DNA of 64,000 bases from Sinotaia quadrata (taxonomy: Eukaryota; Mollusca; Gastropoda; Architaenioglossa; Viviparidae): assembly GCA_028829895.1 (NCBI GenBank), contig CM054181.1, forward strand, positions 64,473,759-64,537,758, written 5' to 3'. Position numbers and translations under genes: made by a program. This document shows positions 42,106-54,489 of the stretch, piece by piece (position 1 is the stretch's first letter; each line of letters starts with the position of its first letter). Under the pieces are notes generated by a model. The model did no database searches. It was given only the letters and a program-made list of their open reading frames with translations, and was not told where the DNA came from.

Positions 42106-42875
42106 TGAAATGCATTGAATAGAGCAAAAGGAAGACATATATTTGTTTAATTTTTTCTTAGTAATGATATTCTTTGAGAATATTTATTCGTCTTCGAGAA
42201 TCTTTCCTTGGTAAGTCGTGTCTTTTATGAAAACACACGAAGGTTTTCGACATTTCCTCCCCTCCATTTTCTCTTTGCATGGAGATGGTAATTGCGTCAC
42301 TCTTTTTAAAAATAGCACAAATGACGTGCTCATGAACCTCCGTAATGCGTAATTTCAATACAACTCCACTAATGCTTCATTAGAAATGAAACCCCGTCAC
42401 AGCATCAGTTCCAAAATGTCTTTAAAATGATGCAAATCAATTAAGCACCTTTGTTCTTTATTCATACATTTAAAATTATTTTAAAATCTTTATTAAAATG
42501 TGGACAACAGAGAAAGAAAAACAAATTTGATATCCGTGCAGATTCTAATTCCGTAAGGTTCAACTTGAAAAATCCTCTGGAGAGCACGCTTACTACTGCC
42601 TCATCCAAACGTGACCTGTTCATGACGCAAACAGAGTAAATTGTGCACTTGATTTTAATGTCAGAAACTGTTGTAGCTTGTTTAAATTATTCAATAGTTG
42701 CTAGAGGTGTTTCAGTACATTGGGTTGGGAGGGTAAATGTGGTTTTAATTACTCAAAACACCTTATTTTATGTGAGCTGGTATTAATTCGAATATATTTA
42801 AAATGTGCATTCTGCGTACTTAAAACAGTGTTGTGATAAATGGTGTGTTCCAAAAGCCTTATTCCTGATGTGCAC

Positions 42876-42879
<4 letters not shown>

Positions 42880-42921
<42 letters not shown>
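42880..42921. repeat. (GT)n microsatellite
   Basis: Pure GT run. Confidence 0.97.
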
Positions 42922-42926
<5 letters not shown>

Positions 42927-43650
42927 GCGTATACTTATGACTGTTTGTGAAGGTTTTCTTTGTTCATTACGATAGTCTAACCATGGGGAAATTATGCTCT
43001 ATGTGTTTCTCTGATTTCTTTTTCTATATTACATCTGAAGCGCACACCTTATTCCTGTAGCGAGCTGATGGTCATTGACAAGGGTGAGAGGCCCTGCGCA
43101 AGTAAATAATGACGTCATGAGCTCTTCTCTATTGACAACAACAACAAGCCATCTAAGCTGCACAATCCATAATCAACCAGAAAATCAATCACTAGTATTG
43201 GGACGGTATATTGTGCTTTCGGAAATCGATTGCTATTGTTTCCTTTGTATTGCTATTATTAAATCTTCTCGTTCTTGTTATCTTAAACCCACATTTTAGT
43301 TAATTTGTTTGTGTGACCGAGACGAGCTGGCTGGGGGATCTGAGCCGGAAATATGTGGATGTTATATAAGTCATAATTAATCAAAGGGGAGATAACGTTC
43401 CAGCTGGAGGCACGTCAGCTAATTTGTCTGTCCCTATGCTGACGAATAAGGGTTCCAAAGAATGGGTCTGACATAGATATTGAAGGATAGATTAGGCTGC
43501 CTGGGCTGTTGTCAGTATTAGAGCTAATATAATAGATTTAATGATTAATAATTTTGAGTTTGATACTGCAACAGATGTTATTAAATATAACCCGGCATAT
43601 GACATGCGTGAATTGGTTTGTATTTGGTACTCAAATATGATGCGATGAAG

Positions 43651-43795
43651 CGAGAAACTGAAAAAGAGAGATTTAGTCTGATTACGAGAAACTGAAAAAG
43701 AGAGATTTAGTCTGATTACGAGAAACTGAAAAAGAGAGATTTAGTCTGATTACGAGAAACTGAAAAAGAGAGATTTAGTCTGATTACGAGAAAGT
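43651..43795. repeat. 34-bp minisatellite with acceptor-like units
   Basis: Four units. On the minus strand each reads ctctctttttcag then TTTCTCG. Confidence 0.96.
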
Positions 43796-44454
43796 GGACA
43801 ATATAGATTTCGTCCAACAAACGTTAGTAAGAAATGTCCAATAAGCGTTCATGAGAAATTTCCAAAAAAGGTTAGTAACAAATGTCCAACAAATGTCAGT
43901 AATAAATGCAAACCTCCCTAATTTCCTTTAAGAATATACCACCATCACTGCATACCCAAGCAAGTCGAGAAATTTGCATGTTTCATTGTCCCACGGGACC
44001 CGATCCCGTTTCACGAAACAGCAAATATTTCAAAGTATCATTTACACCTTAAAATACGCAGCAATAAAGTGAATACTTATAAAGAAATAAAAAAAACAAA
44101 AGTGAAATTTTTAAAGTAAATAAAATTATTTAAAAAAATGAAACAAAAAGACTAGTTGAAAGTGTGGCTGTTGAATTATGCGATCTTTTTGTCAGTGTCA
44201 GACAAACATACGCACTGATAGTGACCGATCTGCTATTGCATGCTTGTCTCTGCAACTCGACCACAAGTTTGACTATTATTGCAGTCTTTCCGTGCGGTCC
44301 GGGGAGCACTAAGTTAATCATGGAAAACTTACGACCACTGCCATTTGTCCCCCTTAACGCGGTCAGGCGTTATCTGGCTCCCAGGAACTGTGCGCTTTTC
44401 CTTCTCGATACATTTAAATTTCACTATTTATGCCTTTTTATTTAATCTGCGAGA

Positions 44455-44680
44455 AGAAGCCCAGAACTGTGAGCAGAAATATTAAGTTTATTTTCTGGTT
44501 AATCCGTGAACAGAAATATAGAAACTGTTTTATTGACTAATCCATGAGCAGAAACATAATACCTTTAGTACTGGCTAATCCGTGAGCAGAAATATAAAGC
44601 TGTTGTACTGTCTAATTCGTGAAAAGAAATATACATTTGCTGTCTGGGCACATCGTGAAAGGAAATATAACGCTGTTTTG
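44455..44680. repeat. ~55-bp degenerate tandem repeat
   Basis: Units of ctaatccgtgagcagaaat with variable fill. Confidence 0.8.
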
Positions 44681-44689
44681 ACTTGCTAA

Positions 44690-46500
44690 CAAAAGGAAAA
44701 ATAAAATAAACACACGATAACGGCCAACATTACGAGTGAAGACAACAATAAAATCACTGTAGACGCAAACAATTTAAAAAGCAACAACCCTATGTGAACA
44801 ACGTACTAAGTGAATAAAATCACAGAATGAAACAAAACAATAACAAAAATATCAAAACAAATAATGCAGCGTTTATGGACACTTTGAAAATTCATTTTAT
44901 AAAACCCAACGAAAACCTAAAACCGAAACAAGAGAACAACATCAACAACAACACACAGTCGGAAAAGAAAACAAATCAAACTAAAATGATATAGCAATAA
45001 TAAAACATAACAATAACCAAAAATGAAACGAAACGAAGCAAAATTTAAATAACAAACAAACAAGAAAGTAAAATACAACAAAATAAAATGAACTTTTAAA
45101 AGAATAACTATCATAACAAGTCTGTCAACGAAAATAAAAAAGCAAACAAGATGAACTGAAACCAAAAAACAAACTCAACACCCAAGCAATAACAATTACT
45201 ATATCTTTCATTTTCTTCACACTTTGTTGTCTTTATTGCCCGAGAGTAATAAGCGTGCTAAATATTGACAACAATGAAAATTAAGTCTAAGAGATAATAA
45301 AAAAAACCCAAACAAATAAAATAAATTAATAAACCCCCCCCCCAAACAAACTAAGCTGTACTGAAAACATTGAATTGAAATCGGAATGAAGATAGATGGA
45401 AATACCTCTAACATAAGATATACTTTCTATTAATTACTTTTGTTCGACCTAAAAAAATAAGTTCAAAGACTTTCACAAAGTTTTAGCTTTTAAATTAAAA
45501 AAAAAATCAGTAATTATTCCCTGCAGCGTTGTATGAAGGTAATTTGTATGTGTCTTTATCGGCTCTTGGCTGAAGTAAAGTGAGAAAAATGAATGTCGGA
45601 ACAAAAAACATATTTCGATGATAAATGCCTTTCCATATCGTTAAAATCATTAATCTCGTTATCCATCAGTACAAAGAACAACTGCCCAACCAGCTTGGGT
45701 GATGAATGACACTAGCATGAAATCCAGGAGAAGAGAACTAGTTAAGCGCTAAATTGCTTAATAATATAGTTCGTTTTTCAGTCCATTCAGCAGCCATGAA
45801 TGAACAAGACGGATCAGCTATGCTTGTTCCACTGTAAGCGAAAAGAGTTGACTCCCTCCCTTCTTTTAAGATAATGCTATTAGATGTAAATAACAAACTA
45901 AATATAATGGTTAGGACCGCTGTGGTGCAGAGGTACATGCTAACCTCTAGCTCAAGAAATCATGGATTTGAAACGAGCCTGTTTGGCGAGATAGTCTGTA
46001 GGTGTCATGTAGCCATAGCCTGTCTCGGGGTGGTTGCATAGTAAAATATTTTCGGAAAGGGCGATAATAAAGGTTCTTGGTGCTGCATAGTACGTAATTT
46101 AATGTTATTGCGTATTTAAAAAAATGGGAAAAATTAAAACGAAAAATTTCCACCTTTGACTGAATGCACCGAGAAAATAATGATACTTCCCCCCCCCCCC
46201 CATTCGTTCTCCTGTATCCATTCTTTATCCTTTCGGTTTTCATTTTCACCCCTCTCCATTTTCCTCTCACCCATTCATTCTCTTTCTCTTTTCTTCTCAC
46301 CTTCAACCCCCCCCCCCTCCAAGTGTCACTGTCAGATTAGAAAATTTGTCGCTACCAAACCATATCAATGAATCTCCTTACACATGACAAAATCTCTATC
46401 TGTGTATATATTCCCTATTCACAGCACTATATGTCCCTATGTATGGCACTGAATCTCTTCAATACGGATAAAACTATAACAACCAGATAATCAACAGTTA
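44690..46500. other. AT-rich stretch with SINE-like remnant
   Basis: 44.7-45.2 kb is A-rich (acaaaat words) and produces only low-complexity frames. 45.9 kb holds a SINE-like remnant, and 46.19-46.32 kb is C/T-rich. No gene was seen. Confidence 0.5.
45915..46040 (+). mobile_element. tRNA-derived SINE-like remnant
   Basis: gctgtggtgcagagg resembles a pol III A box and ggatttgaaacg, about 35 bases on, resembles a B box. The spacing suits a tRNA-derived SINE head. It is degenerate, with no intact cloverleaf. Confidence 0.4.
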
Positions 46501-46501
46501 G

Positions 46502-46695
46502 GAAATAAACGAATTGATCTACCACGTCTACAGGCAAGAGAAACAGAAAATAAACGAAGTGATCTACCACGTCTACAGGCAAGAGAAACAGAAAATAAAC
46601 GAATTGATCTACCACGTCTACAGGCAAGAGAAACAGAAAATAAACGAATTGATCTACCATGTCTTCAGCAAGAGAAACAGTCAGAAAATAAATGA
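46502..46695. repeat. 45-bp minisatellite with acceptor-like units
   Basis: Four units. On the minus strand each reads tctgtttctcttgcctgtag then ACGTGG. The 15-codon period keeps frames open on both strands. Confidence 0.95.
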
Positions 46696-47124
46696 ACTGT
46701 TCTGTCATGTCTACGAGACGAAGAACAAATGACAACCAAGAAAGAGAGTCCAACGTGCGGAAAATAACCATTAATGACTAGAAAAAAGACAGGAATAAAG
46801 AAAGAAGGAACAAAAATGGAAAGAAAAGAATGTCCAGCTCTAATTCATCTCTTTATTGTTGTATGTCTGCTTATACTGTGTCAGGGTATAACGACGTGTC
46901 TGACAACACTAATATTTCTGCTTCATGCTAGTTGTTGGCTTTTTGAATTTAGTTTTCTTTCTTTTGTTTGGTCCTGTGTCTGGCAACAAATATTGCAAGT
47001 TATTATGAAGCGCACAGCAAAATATTAGATTCTTGGTTCTGAAGTTTTTGCTTTGTTTCGCCCTGCATTAATCAAAATACTCCGATAACGAAGTGTGTAG
47101 TATTCCTTTTTGTTATAGGTGTGC

Positions 47125-47365
47125 GTATGTGTGTGTTTTGCTCTTGTAATATTAAAAATGGGCAGACACTCCGTACACAAGGCGTGTGTGTGTTTTGCTC
47201 TTGTAATATTAAAAAAGGGCAGGCACTCCGTACACAACGCGTGTGTGAGTTTTGCTCTTGTAATATCAAAAAAGGGCAGGCACTCCGTACACAACGCGTG
47301 TGTGAGTTTTGCTCTTGTAATATCAAAAAAGGGCAGACACTCCGTACACTACGCTTGTGTGCGGA
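47125..47365. repeat. 57-bp minisatellite
   Basis: Four units containing ttttgctcttgtaatatc and gggcaggcactccgtacac. Confidence 0.96.
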
Positions 47366-47399
47366 AGACCCAAAAGCTCCGCACACAAGTCATGTTTAA

Positions 47400-49600
47400 A
47401 ATAATAAGGGCGTCTGTATATCGAAGAACAAAAGTTATATATATGTGCAAAGTGTTACTCGATGCTATTTTTGCTGCAACATTCAAGTTAACACACAATA
47501 TTTAGTAGAAACAAAGACTAAATGAGGAATGAAAAGTTAATGAAAAGATAACTCTGAATAAAAACAATTTTAGCGTATGGCTTTATTTTTGTTGTTTATT
47601 TGCAGCTAATCCTAATCGTAATCCTAAATTTTCTCTAAAAAACCCTCAAACCTACCCTATTTCTAAAAAACCCTAATCTTTCTTTAAAATAAAACACGAC
47701 AGTTGTCGAAGCTGTTGGGTCTTCCGGACACGACCGTTGTTTAGGGAGACACTCATAATAAAAAATGTACACCTGGCATTAATACTTCTACTCCGGTGTC
47801 TCTGGACGCGCTTTCATCTCTCTGTGGGTCTGATTCTCTGCTGCTAGTGATAAACAAAAATATCAGTTTGCAATATTTCCCTTCAAGTCAGATACTTACG
47901 ATGCATATTTTTTTTTCTGTTTTGAAGCTAATGAATCGATTATCGATCTCAGTCTTTGTTTAAGTTTGACATTTGAATATTATTCATATAATCAGTAAAC
48001 GTTCGCTGTTGTATTAGTAATTAATAAATCATTCATTAAACTTGGAATAAAAAATTCAGCATGACTTCTGTCACAAATATCACCATAACAAAATAAATAT
48101 TTATTTTTAACAAGAAGGTAAAATTAGGGTTAGGTGTATATTTTTAAATTATAGCATTCAACAAAACAAAAACAAAACAAACCAGCAACAACAAATATTC
48201 TGCCAAAGTATTACTAGTCTTTGCGAACTTTGACCGTTGGCCTTGCATAGAGTCAAGGTCTTTGCTCTACTCAGCTTTACAGCTAAGTCGAAGGAGGAGA
48301 ATTATAATATGTGAGGATTTGTTCCTTTGTTACGTCATACTTGTGACGTGTTGTAAATAGTGAAGTTATTTTGATCGAGAAACGTAAATTGACTTTCGCG
48401 TCCTATTACTGTGTCACTGAGAAATCACTGATAGTATGGCAAGGGAGAGCAGCACAGAAATGTGTAGGCTTTAGAGTAAATGGCAGATTAGCGTTGTAGC
48501 TTTTGATTAACGACATAATTCAAGCTCTACTGTAAATTGTTTTTCATGTCTTATTACATAATTGTTATGATGCTGCGTATACATTTCATCAGACCAAAAT
48601 ATAGTTAACTTATATTCTTGTATTAATAAGTCATCCTCACCAAAATGTGTTTTCAAAAAAACGAATTTACATAATTTGTTTCGACCAAATTTAAACAAGC
48701 TGGAATGGTTAACGGTTATGAAACGATTTCGAAACGAAAATTAACTAAGCATATAGTTTCAAGTGCCATAACACTGTGATTGCGCTATTAACTCGTCATG
48801 AAACGACGTCATGAACACGTCCAATAGAAGACATTTGAAGAGAGTGATGCCCATTTCCAATCATTTTCTAATCACAGAATCGCGTTTACTTGGCAAATAG
48901 GGAGAAGGGTGGGAAGCTACTGATCCTCTTCTAGGGCACAAGGGAATGTTGACGCTTGATCGTCGTTTCTCATGTTCATGCTAATTTCAAACAAGACAAC
49001 CGTCTTTAGCGCCTTGCAAAATGGCAACCAAGCAGATAGTTGGGGCGGGGGGGGGGGGGAGGGCAAGCAGCATTAATATAATAACACGACATATGTGGGC
49101 CTAGCTTTTCGACACCAAGGTCACGCGACCCTTTTGTTTGATTCGTTGGCAACAGGGAGTTAACGTCTCACACCAGCGAACCTTTCGATGGTGGCTGGCA
49201 AAGGTCCGAATAGAACGAGTACTAGTAGAGACTTTACTCACTCTTCATGTCACTGAAAAGACAACGAAATGTTTAATGATTAATGTTTAAGGGTTCAAAA
49301 ACCTGTGTTTAGAAGCGAGAGTGCTGTTGGACAATCTCCAATGACTTTCAATGACCTCGAGCATTTTACTCCCGTGACCACGACTGAAGTCTCGAACCCC
49401 TAAGACCAGTGGTCCCCAGCACAGTGCCGCAGGCGCCATGGAGCCCGCAGAGGCATTTAACTGCACCCGGGACGAGGTGTAGAAAGTAGTAGAGATTTAG
49501 GATGTTCCATCCTTATATCGTCACTCATTTCATGTTGTGTAAAATCATTCAAAGCAAAACTGATCTTGTGGATATTATATTGCGATGCCAACGCCATCTA
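47400..49600. other. No gene seen
   Basis: Mixed AT-rich sequence with a short cctaa-type stretch at 47605-47690 and a G run at 49047. 49.1-49.5 kb is somewhat GC-richer, but no supported exon was read. Confidence 0.5.
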
Positions 49601-49609
49601 GATAACGGT

Positions 49610-50835
49610 TATTATTATTATTATTATTATTATTAATTAATCACCAATAACTAATTACAAATGATGAGAATCTTAATTATGTTATTAATAATTCTCCAGC
49701 AGACACCACTCGTCTCTCTCACTTGGTGGATATGTGGATGCTGTAAACGTTTTCTGTCTTCCACAACATTTAAGACAAACATTTACCGTCACAATATTTC
49801 CGTAGATAGAAAACGTCTTACTAAAGGAAAAGACAAATCCACTTTTAATCTATATTTAGCGAGCCCCACCACCTCCGCCCACTTTCTTCTCCATCATAAG
49901 GTTATCAATATGTGTAAGAAGATAAATATTTCCCTGAAATCATATTTGAATAATTTTAATATCTGTACAGTATTATATCCTAATAGATTCATGTCAATGT
50001 AAATCACAGGATAGTTCTTATCAGAGAACAGAAATGGAGTTATTAGAGATAAACGATAATAGTTTCTATGTAACCTTGTTTGGTGAAGTCATGGTAGTAC
50101 TTTTGCATGCTTTTCACAACAAAGTAACAAATTTATTGTTTACATTATTACTGTCAATGTGTTTCCCTTCTCACACTGTAGAGCACTGATTACCTTCTAT
50201 TCTCTTGAGGCTAACCTGGCATTCCGCCATATTAGTTCCCTAAGACAGAACAACAATTGTAGCAATTTCCAGCAACTTCCTTGTACCAGAAATTGCTCAA
50301 TGTAGTCAGCATACTTTGCCACCATACATCAATGGAATGCAGTGTATTCCTTACACTTATACACTGTGGTAGATACTTCTTGTGTTTGCCATAGTGGCTT
50401 ATAATCAGTAAACCAGGAGATTCAGATAAAACAAGGAAAGGCTGATTTTTCCCTGTAAAATATAATCAGGGAACATATGCTAGGTTTCCAGTTTATTTAT
50501 TTTTAACTCCATTCTTTTTACATTCAAGTGTCAACTTAGAGATTTGTGCAACAGTATTTATTATGTCGATACATGCATACAGTATGATAAATACAGTATA
50601 ATAGTTTTATGAGCAGGTTCACTTGAAACAATGTCAAGTGTTTAGCAATCTACATATAAGCATCATAGTTCACAATTTGTAGAAACAATAGTCTACTCAC
50701 ATATTACATCTCTATGTAAAATGCAAATATAACATATCAATAACAAAAATGCGCGAAATATTTCAACGTCCATTCTCTCTCAATCTGTTCCCATTAAGCT
50801 AATGGCTGCCTTTCATGACTGGACATCTTGCCATT
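49610..50835 (-). mobile_element. Dispersed repeat family, copy C (truncated)
   Basis: This is the reverse complement of copies A and B from the 3' hairpin end (ttattaattaatcaccaat) to the segment matching gaatggcaagaagtccaatc. It breaks off where the 44-bp minisatellite at 50836 begins; the array's unit starts from element sequence. Confidence 0.7.
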
Positions 50836-51175
50836 CTTGTCTGAAGTGAAAACGTGATCTACAGCTCTGGTAAACGTTTCTTGTCTGAAGTGAAAACGTG
50901 ATCTACAGCTCTGGTAAACGTTTCTTGTCTGAAGTGAAAACGTGATCTACAGCTCTGGTAAACGTTTCTTGTCTGAAGTGAAAACGTGATCTACAGCTCT
51001 GGTAAACGTTTCTTATCTGAAGTGAAAACGTGATCTACAGCTCTGGTAAACGTTTCTTATCTGAAGTGAAAACGTGATCTACAGCTCTGGTAAACGTTTC
51101 TTATCTGAAGTGAAAACGTGATCTACAGCTCTGGTAAACGTTTCTTATCTGAAGTGAAAACGTGATCTACAGCAG
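50836..51175. repeat. 44-bp minisatellite grown from dispersed repeat copy C
   Basis: Seven to eight units of cttgtctgaagtgaaaac then gtgatctacagctctggtaa. It begins exactly where copy C breaks off. Confidence 0.95.
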
Positions 51176-51526
51176 AGTTTTAATAACTTTTAAAAGGGTA
51201 AAGTACATTGACAGGGACGAAATGGAGTACACTGAAAGAATTTTCCGACACGGGTGAATTATCAGATACACAATATCTAAATTAGCATAAAATTATTACT
51301 GAAGCAAACTACTACAGTTCTAAATTTAGGCAGTAGTAAAATTACTTCTATTTGGCTGGGCTCTATTTCTAGAAATGGCTATAATTTTCAATCAGCAACT
51401 GAATGCAATCACAAAGAAAGAAAATGTAATTGATGATTTTCTACGCTGATGGAAAAGGCACATGTTTATCTTTTCTCTCTCTCACACACACATACGCGCA
51501 CACGCTCCCTCTCTCAGAAAGACAAT

Positions 51527-51527
<1 letters not shown>

Positions 51528-51581
<54 letters not shown>
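51528..51581. repeat. (CA)n microsatellite
   Basis: Pure CA run. Confidence 0.97.
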
Positions 51582-51582
<1 letters not shown>

Positions 51583-51589
51583 CACACAT

Positions 51590-52614
51590 GTACACACTCA
51601 TATGCACATATGTACAATTAATTTCTCTTATAATGTATAATACGTATATCTAAACTGTATAACAGAAGATGACGAATGACCATAATGCAAAAATATATTT
51701 AACATATTTAAACTGTACAACAAAAGAAGACTAAACATGAAGGCCGTAACGTACAACATTATATAGTCTCACAACTCCAAGGATGATTATAGCAGACCGT
51801 TAGAATCCAAGATCATTATTAATATTATTCACATTAATCACAGTATTTCTTGCGTTCACATGCCCTCGAACGTCTTCACAGATAGAGAGTATACACTTGT
51901 ATTTCACTTTTTCATCCCATCCATCCATCCTCCCTCCCTCCCTCCTGTGTAGAAATCATGGTTTCTTATTTTTTACATTTTAAATTATTATCTCGTGCAC
52001 AGCAGGCTAAGGAGTTACTCCTTAAGAGACGAGACGACACAGATAATAAAAGCAAGTGAAACAGCGACACACATGCAACATCGCGTTACACCTCCGTGTA
52101 TTTTAAAACCACCATTAACAGCCACGTTTACTGATATTTAAGCCAAAACATAAAAGACAAAATAATCTTTGGTGCATTGATTTACAACTTTTTCATATTT
52201 CAGCCTCCGATCGATCGTAAATAAACATCAGTCTGTCAACCAAAGCCCGTTAGTTGCGCCTTCAAGGGCTGCGGGATTATTCGATAGCTAGACATTTGCA
52301 CGATAAGAAGCTATTAATAGAATTAACCTAGTACCGCCAGTGACGTGTGCTCTCATATATTAGGCATGAGATGTGCCTTTAATGCCAAAAACACCGAGCG
52401 CTAGCTGAAGTCCTGGATTGCTAATAGATGTTAAGGGGGATTAGGAATAAAATCGACAATTAATTTGCGCATTCGATTTTCATGCACGTGAAGATGAGTG
52501 TTGTCTAAAGACGAGAGTAACTAAGGACAAATATGGTTTTAAGATAAAAGTGATCTAAAGATGAGAGTGACTGAGGACTGTGACGGTTGGTGGAGTGGGT
52601 GGTCACGATAAATG
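51590..52614. other. No gene seen
   Basis: AT-rich, with a short ccatccatcc/cctccctc stretch near 51920. No supported coding sequence. Confidence 0.5.
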
Positions 52615-54262
52615 GTAGTGTGGTGGAATAAATTTGCCTATCTATATTTCTAAAATTAATAATTATATATTTGTTGCAAATGTTAACGTGAACCGACCTT
52701 GGGCACTCCTTGTGATGATATTTTTTGTCAGAGGAGGAAGTAAACAACTCAGATGGAGAATATGTTAGAAGATTGCTGATGTAATCTAAACCAGTTTTAG
52801 GTGGATGAGTAGTGTTTACTATCCAATGGTTACGATTTACAAGAAGACAAGCAATAGCATGAGATTACCTGTTAAAAAATTTATTTTCAATCACTTTGAA
52901 TTTGGACTGGCAGAGTGCAGTCATGAAAGGCGGCCATTAGCTTGGTGGTGAGTTAACTGACTGATTGAGAGAGAATGGTCTTGGAAATATTTCGTGCATT
53001 TTTGCTACTGAAATGCAATACTTGCTTTGTACGTAGAGATTATTATGTATTTTTGCTATTGAAATGCAATACTTGCTTTGTACGTAGAGATGTATTATGT
53101 AGAGACTATTATTTCTACAATTTGTGAACTACGATGCTTGTATGTAGTATGCTAAACACTTTACATTGTTTCTAATGAACATGTACATAAAATGGTTATG
53201 TTGTATTTATTATGCTGTGTGCGTCTATTGGGCTAATAAATACTGTTGCAGGAAACTGTAAGTTGAGATATGAATGTAAGAAAGAATGAAGTTAGAGAAA
53301 AATAAACTGGAAACTTAGCATTTGTTCCCTGAATATATTTTAAGGGAAGAAACAACTTTTTTCGTTTTCACCAGAATATTTCGGTTTACTGATTTATAAA
53401 CTGCTACGACAGTGGTAAATGTGAGAAGTATTTACCCCCAGTGTATAAGTGTAAGGATACACTGCACTCTGTTGATGTATTGTGGCAAGGTAAACTCGAC
53501 TACATTGTATAATTTCTGGTACAAGGAAGGTACTGGAAATTGTTACATTGTTGTTCTGCTTGATGGAACTAATATGGCAAGGGAGCACCAGATTAGCTTT
53601 GAGAAAATAGCGGCTCATCAGTGTTCTACAATGTGCAAGAGAAACACGTGAAGAACTGACAAATGTATTGTGACAATGAACTTGTAACTTTGTTACGAAA
53701 GCATGCAAAAGACTATTGTGGCAATCATGAAGACAAGGTTATATACAAACTATTATTGCTATAATCTCTATAACTACATTTCTGTTCTCTGTTAAGAACT
53801 ATCCTGTGATTTATATTGACACTAATCTGCTGAACTGTGTGTTAGAATAGAAATTGAAATTATTCGAATGTGGTTTCATGGAAATGTTGATGTCAAGTAA
53901 TATTTTCATTCTGTTTGTTATATGTATATTTAATTGTTGATTTAATAAATTTATTGACCTTCTTACACATATTGATAACTGTATGTTGGAAAGATAGTGG
54001 GTGGTTGGGGGCTCGCTAAATATAGATTAAAAGATGGATTTATCTTCTCCTTTAGTAAGAAGGTTTCCACCTATGGAAATATTGTATGGCAGTGAATGCT
54101 TGTCTTGTTGTGGAAGAGGGAAAACATTTATAGCGCCCACATATCCGCCAAGTGAGAGAGACGAGTGGTGTCTTCTGGAGAATTATTAATAACAAAAAAT
54201 AAGATTCTCCTCACTTGTAATTAGTTATGGACGATTATTATTAGTAATAATCATAACCATTA
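52615..54262 (+). mobile_element. Dispersed repeat family, copy B
   Basis: This has the same order of segments as the 11277-12640 copy, beginning gtgtggtggaataaatttgcc and ending aataatcataaccattaag-tag. It keeps an extra 3' block (near 53940-54180: cttacacatattgataac, gggggctcgctaaatatag, cgagtggtgtcttctgg) shared with the copies at 29.3, 49.6 and 61.7 kb. It has a small internal duplication near 53040-53100. No frame is preserved. Confidence 0.75.
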
Positions 54263-54324
54263 AGTAGGGGTGGCATACGTCTCAGAGTTAGTTTGAATGC
54301 TCCCCTCCCCTCCCTGCATTTTAA

Positions 54325-54482
54325 GTTTTAATCTCAGTTACAACATATGTAGTTTTAATGTCAGCTACAACATATGTAGTTTTAATGTCAGTTACAACAT
54401 ATGTAGTTTTAATGTCAGTTACAACATATGTAGTTTTAATGTCAGTTACAACATATGTAGTTTTAATCTCAGTTACAACCTT
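54325..54482. repeat. 27-bp minisatellite
   Basis: Five to six units of agttacaacatatgtagttt then taatgtc. Confidence 0.96.
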
Positions 54483-54489
54483 TTCAAAC

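Noticed and set aside
44164..44445. Plus frame with PCGPGSTK, P-loop-like
   Set aside because: Lacks the GK[ST] core and has no splice or start support.
47025..47505. Overlapping long frames on both strands through the 57-bp array
   Set aside because: The period is a multiple of three, so all frames stay open; no start, splice or homology support.
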